Positions 35,070 through 44,205 of a stretch of DNA of 64,000 nucleotides are shown here, piece by piece. Under the pieces are notes generated by a model. That model was not told the origin of the DNA. It was given only the letters and a program-made list of their open reading frames with translations, and did no database searches. The position numbers and the translations under genes were made by a program. Numbering within the stretch: position 1 is the stretch's first letter; each line of letters starts with the position of its first letter. This DNA comes from JACCVL01 sp963695375 (lineage in GTDB: Bacteria; Actinomycetota; Actinomycetes; Propionibacteriales; Nocardioidaceae), in NCBI GenBank assembly GCA_963695375.1, contig OY968767.1:2542001-2606000 (forward strand), in the 5' to 3' direction.

Positions 35070-36925
35070 CCACGTCCTCGCGGCAGATCCGACGACCCGG
35101 CGCCGAGGGGGCCGGCTATCACAGCAACCTGCCCTGGCGCCTGTACCGGACGGTCAGCGACGCGCTGGACGCGCGCTGGGGATGGGACCGACTGCCGACA
35201 CCGCTGGGGCTGGCCGTGCTGATCGGCCTGCGGGACTCGCTGCGCCGCTACAACCTGCACGACACCGGCTCGCTGCCCTCGACCGGCCGACCGCCGGTGC
35301 CGCCGTTCCGCTCCGAGTACCTCACCACGCGCACGCTCGACGGCAGCTACAACGACCTCGCCCACCCCGCCTCGGGGATGGCCGGCGCCCGCTTCGGCCG
35401 GAACGTGTCGCTGGACGCCGCCCGGCAGCCGAGCCGGACCGACGTGCTCGATCCCAGCCCGCGAGAGGTCAGCCGGGCGTTGATGACCCGGCACGAGCTG
35501 ATCGCGGCCACGTCGGTGAACGCGCTCGTCGCGCCCTGGCTGCAGTGGATGATCCGGGACTGGTTCAGCCACGGACCCAGCCCCGCGGACGATCCGTGGG
35601 AGGTCGAGCTCACCGCCGACGACCCGTGGGAGCACCGGCCGTTGTCGATCATGCGCACGATGGCCGACCCGACCCGACCCGACGGGATGCCCCCGTCACC
35701 GCCCACCTGCGTCAACACCAGCACGCACTGGTGGGACGCGTCCCAGATCTACGGCACCTCCGTCGACTACCAGCGGGCGGTGCGCACCTTCGAGGACGGC
35801 CGGCTGCACGTCGAGCCCGACGGGTCGCTGCCGGTGCCGGCCGGCGACGGGGCCCCGACCAAGGAGCCGGGCTTCTGGCTCGGCCTGGTGCTGCTGCAGA
35901 CCCTGTTCACCCGCGAGCACAACGCCGTCTGCGACATGCTCCGCGAGGAGTACCCGGAATGGAGCGACGAGGAGATCTTCCAGCGCGCCCGGTTGGTGAT
36001 CGCCGCGCTGATCGCCAAGATCCACACCGTCGAGTGGACGCCCGCCGTGATCAGCCATCCGACCACCGTCGTCGGCATGCGGGCCAACTGGTGGGGACTC
36101 GCCGGCGAGCGGCTCAGCCGGGTGTTCGGCCGGATCAGCGACAGCGAGGTGATCAGCGGCATCCCCGGCGCGGCCACCCAGCACTACGGCGTGCCGTACG
36201 CGTTGACCGAGGAGTTCACCGCGGTGTACCGGATGCACCCGCTGACACCGGACTACTTCAGCCTGCGGTCGCTGACCGACGACGCGGCGCTCAGGGACCG
36301 CGCCGTCACCTTGCGGGAGATCTCGGGCGACGGGGCGCTGGACGTGCTCGGGAGCGTCGCCATGAGCGACCTGCTGTACTCCTTCGGCACCGAGCACCCC
36401 GGCGTGGTGACGCTGCACAACTTCCCGCGCTTCCTGCAGGAGTTCGTCCGCCCCGACGGTGTCGTCACCGACCTCGCCGCCACCGACATCCTGCGGCACC
36501 GCGAGCTCGGCGTACCCCGCTACTGCGAGTTCCGCCGGCAGCTGGGGCTGCCGGCGCCGACCAGCTTCGCCGAGCTGGCGCAGGACGCGGAGACCGCGGC
36601 CGAGATGGACCGCATCTACCGCGGCGACATCGAGCAGCTCGACCTGATGGTGGGGCTGTTCGCGGAGCGACTGCCGAAGGGCTTCGCGTTCAGCGACACC
36701 GCGTTCCGCATCTTCATCGTGATGGCCTCCCGGCGGCTGAACAGCGACCGGTTCCTGACCTCCGACTTCACTCCGGCCGTCTACACCCCGGCCGGCATGC
36801 GATGGATCGCCGACAACACCATGGCGACCGTGCTGCTGCGGCACTACCCGGAGCTGCGACCGGCGCTGCGCAGCGTCGGCAACGCGTTCGCCCCGTGGCA
36901 GCGCAGCGGGGCGGGAGCCCGGTGA
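35066..36925 (+). CDS. Cyclooxygenase/alpha-dioxygenase-like haem protein
   Basis: A 619-residue member of the animal haem peroxidase superfamily on the fatty-acid dioxygenase branch. The segment TREHNAVCDMLREEYPEW...FQRARLVIAA parallels cyclooxygenase closely. The block AVYRMHPLTPDYF holds Tyr388 and proximal His391, in the same spacing as cyclooxygenase Tyr385/His388; the Tyr is the radical residue that abstracts hydrogen from fatty acids. The C-terminal MASRRLNSDRFLTSDF resembles plant alpha-dioxygenases. The distal motif reads LQWMIRDWFSH, with Arg164 where alpha-dioxygenases have His. There is no signal peptide. The start overlaps the DyP gene and has a GGAAGGAG site. Confidence 0.85.
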   Translation: MTTSSRQIRRPGAEGAGYHSNLPWRLYRTVSDALDARWGWDRLPTPLGLAVLIGLRDSLRRYNLHDTGSLPSTGRPPVPPFRSEYLTTRTLDGSYNDLAHPASGMAGARFGRNVSLDAARQPSRTDVLDPSPREVSRALMTRHELIAATSVNALVAPWLQWMIRDWFSHGPSPADDPWEVELTADDPWEHRPLSIMRTMADPTRPDGMPPSPPTCVNTSTHWWDASQIYGTSVDYQRAVRTFEDGRLHVEPDGSLPVPAGDGAPTKEPGFWLGLVLLQTLFTREHNAVCDMLREEYPEWSDEEIFQRARLVIAALIAKIHTVEWTPAVISHPTTVVGMRANWWGLAGERLSRVFGRISDSEVISGIPGAATQHYGVPYALTEEFTAVYRMHPLTPDYFSLRSLTDDAALRDRAVTLREISGDGALDVLGSVAMSDLLYSFGTEHPGVVTLHNFPRFLQEFVRPDGVVTDLAATDILRHRELGVPRYCEFRRQLGLPAPTSFAELAQDAETAAEMDRIYRGDIEQLDLMVGLFAERLPKGFAFSDTAFRIFIVMASRRLNSDRFLTSDFTPAVYTPAGMRWIADNTMATVLLRHYPELRPALRSVGNAFAPWQRSGAGAR

Positions 36926-37036
36926 GGACGACGCGCAGCACCTCCCGCAGCACCTCCGCCGGGGGCCTGCCGGTGGTCCGCTATGTCCCTGGCGGGTGGA
37001 GCCCGCGCTGTAGTTCACTGGACCGGGGAGGCTGAG

Positions 37037-37489
37037 ATGGCCGGACGAGACGTCACCGATGCGGGCTCGCTGGTCCGCCGCACCCGCTCGGGACTCGGCA
37101 TCGCGTTCTCCGCGGGCAGCGCCCGGATCCCCGACGGGCGCGCGAGGGGGACGGTGCTGCTGGGCACCGGTGGGCTGCCGGCACGGCTCGCTGCCGTGCT
37201 GGCCTACGCGCTGCTGTGGCGCGGCAAGGTCGTCGACGCCCGGGCCGGCCGGCTGAAGAACCTGCTGACACCGGCGGCAGTCCCCGCGGTGGTCGCCGAG
37301 GTCTACGAGGGACCCAGCTGGTACGACGGCGATCCCTGTGTCGTCCTCGACTACTCCCGGACGTCGCTGGTGGCCCGCTGGGTCCGGGACGAGATCCGCG
37401 AGGTGTCCCCCGGCCTGTTCCTCGGGCTGGTGTTCCTCGGCCGCCGGCACGTGCTCGACTTCTCGCTGGACTTCACCGCCGGCCGATGA
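37037..37489 (+). CDS. Small conserved protein between dioxygenase and catalase-like genes
   Basis: A 150-residue protein ending in a conserved-looking block, WYDGDPCVVLDYSRTSLV then VRDEIREVSPGLFLGLVFLG. This looks like a small beta-barrel or lipocalin-like ligand-binding fold, but I do not recognise a named family. It follows a 111-bp gap after the dioxygenase gene, with a GGGGAGG site before the ATG. Its TGA overlaps the start of the catalase-like gene by 4 bp (ATGA), so it is co-translated with that enzyme. Confidence 0.7.
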   Translation: MAGRDVTDAGSLVRRTRSGLGIAFSAGSARIPDGRARGTVLLGTGGLPARLAAVLAYALLWRGKVVDARAGRLKNLLTPAAVPAVVAEVYEGPSWYDGDPCVVLDYSRTSLVARWVRDEIREVSPGLFLGLVFLGRRHVLDFSLDFTAGR

Positions 37490-38718
37490 ACGCGCAGGGG
37501 CGGTTCACCTACTTCGTCCTGCGTCCACTCAGCGACCTGTTCTTGTGGACCTGGCGGCTCGAGCGGCGCCTGGAGTTCCTCTATCGGCGGCAGTTCGACC
37601 GCTGGCTGCGGCCGCCGCTGTTCGCGCTGTTGCAGGCGACCCAGAATCTGTTCCGGCGGAACCGGCACCTGCCGCTCGCCACCGAGAGCCCGATCCCGGA
37701 CGAGGAGCGCCTGACCCGCGAGATCATCACCGAGTGCGCCCTGTTCATCCGCGAGAACTGGTTGCCCGGCAGCGCGCAGCGCTTCGGCAACACCAAGACG
37801 TTCGGCGTCGTGCGGGCCGAGTTCACCGTGCGGCCGGACCTCGCGGACGGACTCCGGCACGGCCTGTTCGAGACGCCGCGGACGTACCCGGCGTGGGTGC
37901 GCTTCTCCGGGCCCGGCCCGTACGCCCCGCCGGACCTGGAGGACTTCGGCCAGTGCTCGGTCGCGATCAAGGTGATGGACGTTCCCGGGCCGAAGCTGAT
38001 GGCGGACGAGACCGGGACCCAGGACCTGATCATGGTCACCCCGGCGAGCTTCGTGACGCCGAACATCCGAGAGAACGCGAAGATGCAGCGCTGGGTGCGG
38101 GCCAAGGCACCGCTCGGCTACCTCCTCGACCCACCGGGCGCGCACCTGCTGCACCTGGCGATGCAGCTGCTCTACTCGCCCATGCACTCCAGCCCGCTCG
38201 AGGTGCAGTACTACAGCAACGTCCCGTTCCTGCTCGGGGACGGCCAGGCGGTGCAGTACTCGCTGCGGCCGTGCAACGCCGGCCGGACCCGCATCCCCGC
38301 GCACCCGAGCGAGAACTACCTGCGCGACGCGATGGTCCGGACGCTGGCAGCGGACGAGTGGGTGTTCGACGTCATGGTGCAGGTGCAGACCGACTCGCAC
38401 CGGATGCCGCTGGAGGACGCCACGGTCAAGTGGCCGGAACGGCTGTCCCCCTACGTGCCGGTCGCCACCTTGCGGCTCCCCCGGCAGCGGTTCGACAGCG
38501 ACGCGCAGCTCCGGTTCGCCGACGTGCTGCGCTACAACCCGTGGCACAGCCTGCCGGAGCACCGGCCCCTGGGGAACTCGAACCGGGCCCGCCGCACGAT
38601 GTATCTCGAGCTGGCCGAGCTCCGCCAGGCGATGAACTCGGTGCGGCACGTCGAGCCGACCGGCGCCGAGATCTTCGACCAGGCGGTCAGCCCCGACGAG
38701 CCGCCATCCGGGCCTTGA
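37486..38718 (+). CDS. Catalase-related haem protein
   Basis: A 410-residue member of the catalase-like superfamily, shorter than true catalases. The haem-ligand Tyr is likely Tyr350 in VLRYNPWHSLPEHRPLGNSNRARR. At the distal site the sequence reads NTKTFGVVRAEF, with Phe106 where catalases and allene oxide synthases have His. Small catalase-related enzymes in corals and cyanobacteria convert fatty-acid hydroperoxides (allene oxide synthase, hydroperoxide lyase), usually beside a lipoxygenase or haem dioxygenase gene. The position here behind a cyclooxygenase-like gene fits that pattern. Its end overlaps the convergent desaturase gene by 32 bp. Confidence 0.82.
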   Translation: MNAQGRFTYFVLRPLSDLFLWTWRLERRLEFLYRRQFDRWLRPPLFALLQATQNLFRRNRHLPLATESPIPDEERLTREIITECALFIRENWLPGSAQRFGNTKTFGVVRAEFTVRPDLADGLRHGLFETPRTYPAWVRFSGPGPYAPPDLEDFGQCSVAIKVMDVPGPKLMADETGTQDLIMVTPASFVTPNIRENAKMQRWVRAKAPLGYLLDPPGAHLLHLAMQLLYSPMHSSPLEVQYYSNVPFLLGDGQAVQYSLRPCNAGRTRIPAHPSENYLRDAMVRTLAADEWVFDVMVQVQTDSHRMPLEDATVKWPERLSPYVPVATLRLPRQRFDSDAQLRFADVLRYNPWHSLPEHRPLGNSNRARRTMYLELAELRQAMNSVRHVEPTGAEIFDQAVSPDEPPSGP

Positions 38719-39622
38719 GCGCGTCCCGCTTGTCCTCGAACCGGGTGGCCTGCGTGTCCAGCTTCTCGAGGAAGTCCGCCAGCTCGGTGCGCGCCGCCTC
38801 GCCCTCTGCGGACAGGCCCTCGACGTCGAAGACCTTCCAGAACCGGAGCACCGGCATCACGACCTCGTCGCGGTGCTGGCGCAGGTCGTAGACCCCCGCG
38901 ACGGCCATCTCGACCGCCTTGCGCTGGAACCCCTTGATGTCCGCGCCCGGCATCTCGAACGACGTCACCACGTCGGTGATGGCCCGCATCGCCTGGTCCG
39001 GCGCGATCTCCATCGCCGCCCCGAGCAGGTTGCGATAGAAGATCATGTGCAGGTTCTCGTCGGCCGCCACCCGGGCGAGCAGCTGGTCGCACATCGGGTC
39101 GCCCGTCACCTTGCCGGTGTTGCGGTGCGACACCCGGGTGGCCAGCTCCTGGAAGGACACGTAGGCGAGCGAGCCGAGCAGGCTCTCGTTGTTGACGTTG
39201 GCGTACCCCTGGGACATGTGGTCCATCCGGGCCCGCTCCAGCTCGATCGGGTCCACCGCGCGCTTGACCAGCAGGTAGTCGCGGATCGCGACGCCGTGCC
39301 GGCCCTCCTCGGCGGTCCAGCGGTGCACCCACTCCCCCCAGGCGCCGTCCCGACCGAACAGCACCGCGATCTCGTGGTGGTAGCTCGGCAGGTTGTCCTC
39401 GGTCAGCAGGTTCACGACCAGCGCCGAGCGGGCGACGTCGGACATCGGGGAGTCGTCCGGGCTCCAGGGGTCGCCGTCCAGGACCCCCTTGTACGTGCGC
39501 CCCTCGCTCCACGGGACGTACTCGTGCGGGAACCACTCCTTGGCGACCTTGAGGTGCCGGTTCAGGTTCTCGGTCACGACCTGCTCGAGCTCGAGCAGGA
39601 GCTCGGTCTGCGTCAGCGGCAT
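38687..39622 (-). CDS. Acyl-ACP desaturase (DesA1/DesA2 type)
   Basis: A 311-residue soluble di-iron desaturase that introduces a double bond into acyl carrier protein-bound fatty acids. The iron ligands lie in WTAEEGRHG and ADENLHMIFYR, and LTEDNLPSYHHEI is strongly conserved with mycobacterial DesA proteins. I choose the ATG at 39622 (MPLTQTELLLELE, with a GGGAGGG site) over one at 39658. It converges on the catalase-like gene. It could make the unsaturated acyl substrate for the dioxygenase; that link is inferred. Confidence 0.93.
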   Translation of the reverse strand: MPLTQTELLLELEQVVTENLNRHLKVAKEWFPHEYVPWSEGRTYKGVLDGDPWSPDDSPMSDVARSALVVNLLTEDNLPSYHHEIAVLFGRDGAWGEWVHRWTAEEGRHGVAIRDYLLVKRAVDPIELERARMDHMSQGYANVNNESLLGSLAYVSFQELATRVSHRNTGKVTGDPMCDQLLARVAADENLHMIFYRNLLGAAMEIAPDQAMRAITDVVTSFEMPGADIKGFQRKAVEMAVAGVYDLRQHRDEVVMPVLRFWKVFDVEGLSAEGEAARTELADFLEKLDTQATRFEDKRDALKARMAARRG

Positions 39623-39716
39623 GCGACCCTCCCAGCGCCGGCGGCCGCCGGCAGTCATCGCCCCAGGTTAGTCGCCCGGGGCGGGGGATGCCGACCAGCG
39701 GTCGTCCGGGCCGCGA

Positions 39717-41207
39717 CTACTCCTCACACTCCGGCGGGTCGGGCACCGTGAAGCCCATCGTCTCGGTCTTGGTGAGGACCTTGTCGACGAAGGTCTGCTT
39801 GACCGTGACCACCGCGACCACGCCGGCCGCCGCCATCCCGGTCAGCTCGCCGGTCATCGACTCCGCCCGGCAGTCGCCGTCGTAGTCCCCGCTCGCCGGC
39901 CAGGCTCCGAGCGGGCCGGCCGAGGTGCCCTGGACGCACCAGCCCGAACTGCACCGGGCCGGCACTCCGGTCAGCGTGACGGTCTTGGTCGTGACCACCG
40001 GGTCGGGGTCGGGCGGGTCCGGAGGCGGCGGCGGGGGTGGGGACGGAGTGCCACCACCGCCGCCGTTGCCGCCGCCGTTGCCGCCGCCGTTGCCGCCGCC
40101 GTTGCCGCCACCGTTGCCGCCGCCGCTGCCGCCGCCGCTGCCGCCGCCGCTGCCGCCGCCGCTGCCGCCGCCGCTGCCGCCGCCGCTGCCGCCACCGCTG
40201 CCGCCACCGCTGCTCCCGCCGTTGCCGCCACCGTTGCCGCCGCCGCTGCTCCCGCCGCCGTTGCCGCCGCCCTGCTCATCCAGGCCCGCCGGTGGCTTCG
40301 GCGGCCGGTCGGGGTCGACGCCCTGCAGCCAGTCCGGCAGCGCCGGCGTGACCGGCCACACCCCGGCCGCGTAGTCGTCGGCGTACGACGCCACGACGAA
40401 CGCATAGACAGGCGAGGCGTTGTAGCTGAGCAGCGCGTCCCGCCGGGCTGCCAGGTCGGCGAGGTCCCCGCCTCCGGCGCAGAGGTAGTAGCCGGCCGCC
40501 AGCGCGGCGTCGTCGATGTCGTCGGGATCCTTGACGCCGTCACGGTCCCCGTCTGCCCCGACCGTCGCCCAGGTCTGCGGGATGAACTGCAGCGGGCCGA
40601 CCGCGCGGTCCCAGACCCGGTCGCCGTCGAGCCGGCCGTTGTCGCTGTCCCGGATCGCGGCCACCGGACCGGCTCCGTCGAGCCGCAGGCCGAGGATGCG
40701 CGGGGTGGACCGGCCGTCGACGCCGACCACGGCGTCGGCGTACCGCCCGTGGTCGGACTCCATCAGTCCGATCCCGGCCAGCAGGCTCCAGTCGAGACCG
40801 CATCCGGGCCTTGTCGCCGCCAGTCGCTCGGCGGCCGCGTGGTAGGCCCGGAGCGCCGGACGAGGGACGTCGAAGCGGCCGGTCGCCGCCGGCGCGGCCG
40901 GCTTCCCACGGCCGAGCCGCTCGCGGGCACGAGCGGGCGCTTGCTGGGCGGTCCCGACCGTAACCCCGGGGCCGGGTGCTCGACCGGACAGCGCGGCGGA
41001 CACGACCGTCCGGATCGCCGCCGCCGGGGTGGCTCCGGCGAGTCGGTCGGCCAGCCAGCCGCGTGCGGCCACGGCGCCGGGCGCCGCGGAGGGCAGGCCG
41101 GCGTCGGCGGGCGCGGCGAGCACGCGCAGCCCGACGGAGCCGGAGACGGTGGCCGCCAGTGCCACGGCCAGCATCACTGTGCGGAGTCGCGAGGTCACTG
41201 TGTGCAT
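39717..41207 (-). CDS. Secreted lytic transglycosylase with glycine/asparagine-repeat linker (paralogue 1)
   Basis: A 496-residue exported protein. After a signal anchor (MLAVALAATVSGSVGLRVLA) comes a transglycosylase domain with SLLAGIGLMESDHGRY (catalytic Glu in MESD), VWDRAVGPLQFIPQTWATVG and GYYLCAGGGDL, which cleaves peptidoglycan glycan strands. A long GGN/GGS repeat and a Pro-rich tract then lead to a C-terminal domain of about 80 residues with four cysteines (ARCSSGWC, GDCRAE, PECEE). The same build occurs at 52332-54032. It probably acts in cell-wall growth or turnover. Confidence 0.88.
   Translation of the reverse strand: MHTVTSRLRTVMLAVALAATVSGSVGLRVLAAPADAGLPSAAPGAVAARGWLADRLAGATPAAAIRTVVSAALSGRAPGPGVTVGTAQQAPARARERLGRGKPAAPAATGRFDVPRPALRAYHAAAERLAATRPGCGLDWSLLAGIGLMESDHGRYADAVVGVDGRSTPRILGLRLDGAGPVAAIRDSDNGRLDGDRVWDRAVGPLQFIPQTWATVGADGDRDGVKDPDDIDDAALAAGYYLCAGGGDLADLAARRDALLSYNASPVYAFVVASYADDYAAGVWPVTPALPDWLQGVDPDRPPKPPAGLDEQGGGNGGGSSGGGNGGGNGGSSGGGSGGGSGGGSGGGSGGGSGGGSGGGSGGGNGGGNGGGNGGGNGGGNGGGGGTPSPPPPPPPDPPDPDPVVTTKTVTLTGVPARCSSGWCVQGTSAGPLGAWPASGDYDGDCRAESMTGELTGMAAAGVVAVVTVKQTFVDKVLTKTETMGFTVPDPPECEE
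40051..40271. repeat. Low-complexity 12-bp repeats coding GGN/GGS linker
   Basis: Imperfect CCGCCGTTGCCG and CCGCCGCTGCCG units run through this region and encode, on the minus strand, the Gly-Gly-Asn-Gly and Gly-Gly-Ser-Gly linker of the transglycosylase. The repeat number is likely to vary between strains and to be prone to assembly error. Confidence 0.9.
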
Positions 41208-41272
41208 GCTGCCCGTCGGACCGGCGTCCGGCACCCTCCGCTCGTCGGGTTGGACCGAACGGACGACCGGGC

Positions 41273-42115
41273 TCAGCCGGACACCCGACCACTGAGGCCG
41301 AGCCGGTCCATCAGGGCGATCGCGTCGAACGGGGCGCGGACCTTCACGTCGTTGTCGAAATAGCAGTAGACGTCCCGGCCGTCCCGCTGCCAGCCGGCCA
41401 GCCGGTCCGCCCATCGGTCCAGCGCCGCGGAGTCGTAGCCACTGGCGTAGAGCTCCTCGGCTCCGTGCAGCCGGACGTAGACGAAGTCGGCGGTCACGTC
41501 GGTCAGGAAGGGCCAACGGCCCGCGGTGTCGGCAACCACGAGTCCGACCTGCTGCCGCCGGAGCAGGTCCACCACCTCCGGATCGGCGAAGCTCTCGTGC
41601 CGCACCTCGAGCGCGTGCCGGAGCGGGGAGTCCCGCTCGGTCTCGGTGAGCGCCCGGTCGATCGGCACCTTGTCGTCGTGCCGAGCCGCCAGCGCCGCTG
41701 CGGCCGCCGTGCTGCGGGGCAGCAGCGAGCAGAACTCCTCGAGCCGGCCCGCGTCGTACCGCAGGGTCGGGGGCAGCTGCCACAGCAGCGGACCGAGCTT
41801 CGGACCGAGAGCGAGCACGCCGGAGGCGAAGAAGTTGGCCAGCGGAATCTCGACGTCGGCCAGCCGCTTCAGGTGGGTGATGAACCGGCCGCCCTTGACC
41901 GCGAACACGAACCCGTCCGGGGTCTGGTCCCGCCAGCTGCGGTAGCTGCTCGGCCGCTGCAGAGCGTAGAACGAGCCGTTCACCTCGATCGACCCCAGCC
42001 GAGCCGCGGCGTAGGCCAACTCGTCCCGCTGGCGCAGTCCGGCCGGGTAGAAGACCCCGCGCCACGGCGGGTAGGTCCAGCCGGAGATGCCGATCCGGAT
42101 CTCGCCGGCGGACAC
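41273..42115 (-). CDS. DUF72 family protein
   Basis: A 280-residue TIM-barrel-like protein (RIGISGWTYPPWRGVFYPAGL, SIEVNGSFYALQRPSSYRSW, VRLHGAEELYASGY, YCYFDNDVKVRAPFDAIAL). These match the widespread DUF72 (YecE-like) family, whose exact activity is not established. The GTG at 42115 is just 1 bp after the gluconokinase stop, so the two genes are co-transcribed. Confidence 0.93.
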   Translation of the reverse strand: MSAGEIRIGISGWTYPPWRGVFYPAGLRQRDELAYAAARLGSIEVNGSFYALQRPSSYRSWRDQTPDGFVFAVKGGRFITHLKRLADVEIPLANFFASGVLALGPKLGPLLWQLPPTLRYDAGRLEEFCSLLPRSTAAAAALAARHDDKVPIDRALTETERDSPLRHALEVRHESFADPEVVDLLRRQQVGLVVADTAGRWPFLTDVTADFVYVRLHGAEELYASGYDSAALDRWADRLAGWQRDGRDVYCYFDNDVKVRAPFDAIALMDRLGLSGRVSG

Positions 42116-42116
42116 G

Positions 42117-42623
42117 TCAGGCCGCAGCCGGCAGCCGGTCGACGACGGCCGCGACGATGTCGGGCACCGGGGCCAGCGCGTCCAGCACGAAGCCGGGCTC
42201 GTCCGGGGCGAGCGGCTCGAGCGTGTCCAGCTGGGACTCGAGCAGCTCCGGCGGGAAGAAGTGCTCGCGGGACTGCATCCGGCCGAGCAGCTCGTGCTTG
42301 TCGCCGGACAGGTGACAGAACACGGTGCCGGGGGCACCCGCCCGCAGCACGTCGCGGTAACCGCGCCGCAGGGCGGACGACGTCATCACCGTGCAACGAC
42401 CTTCCGCGTGCCGCTCCCCCGCCCAGGCCGCCAGGGCGGCGAGCCACGGGCGCCGGTCCTCGTCGGTCAATGCGTGTCCGGCGCGCATCTTCGCGACGTT
42501 GGCGGCCGGGTGGAAGTCGTCGGCCTCGGCGTAGGGCCACCCCAGCCGCTGCACCAGCGCCTCGGCGACCGTGGTCTTCCCACTGCCGCTGACGCCCATC
42601 ACGACCAGGTGTACGGGTGCCAC
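42117..42623 (-). CDS. gntK: Gluconokinase
   Basis: A 168-residue P-loop kinase that phosphorylates gluconate to 6-phosphogluconate. Walker A is VMGVSGSGKTTVAEAL, followed by the family blocks EADDFHPAANVAKMRAGHALTDEDR and TSSALRRGYRDVLR. It starts at GTG 42623. It is divergent from the gluconate permease gene, forming a gluconate uptake and catabolism locus. Confidence 0.96.
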   Translation of the reverse strand: MAPVHLVVMGVSGSGKTTVAEALVQRLGWPYAEADDFHPAANVAKMRAGHALTDEDRRPWLAALAAWAGERHAEGRCTVMTSSALRRGYRDVLRAGAPGTVFCHLSGDKHELLGRMQSREHFFPPELLESQLDTLEPLAPDEPGFVLDALAPVPDIVAAVVDRLPAAA

Positions 42624-42718
42624 CGCTGCAGGATAGGACTTGTCCGATTCGCCGCGCTCCGGGCAGGGTGGGTCCGCCCCGGCGACTGCCGGGCGGGTAC
42701 GGCTGAGGGGACGCCCAG
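42624..42718. promoter_or_regulatory. gntK / gntP divergent promoter region
   Basis: This 95-bp gap must control both gluconate genes. A small inverted repeat, GGAC-TT-GTCC, lies at 42636-42645 and could be part of an operator, but no regulator gene is adjacent and the repeat is short. A GAGGGG ribosome site precedes the gntP ATG. Confidence 0.35.
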
Positions 42719-44164
<1,446 letters not shown>

Positions 44165-44205
44165 CGGACCGCGTGCCGGACCGGTCGTAGCAGCCGCCGC
44201 GGCGG

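Noticed and set aside
36926..37036. Possible promoter separating the catalase-like half of the haem-enzyme operon
   Set aside because: The 111-bp gap has no convincing -35/-10 pair. The genes are codirectional, so read-through is assumed.
40051..40271. Regular short repeats resembling a CRISPR array
   Set aside because: The units are 12 bp with no unique spacers and lie in frame inside a transglycosylase gene, where they encode a Gly/Asn/Ser linker. No cas gene is near.
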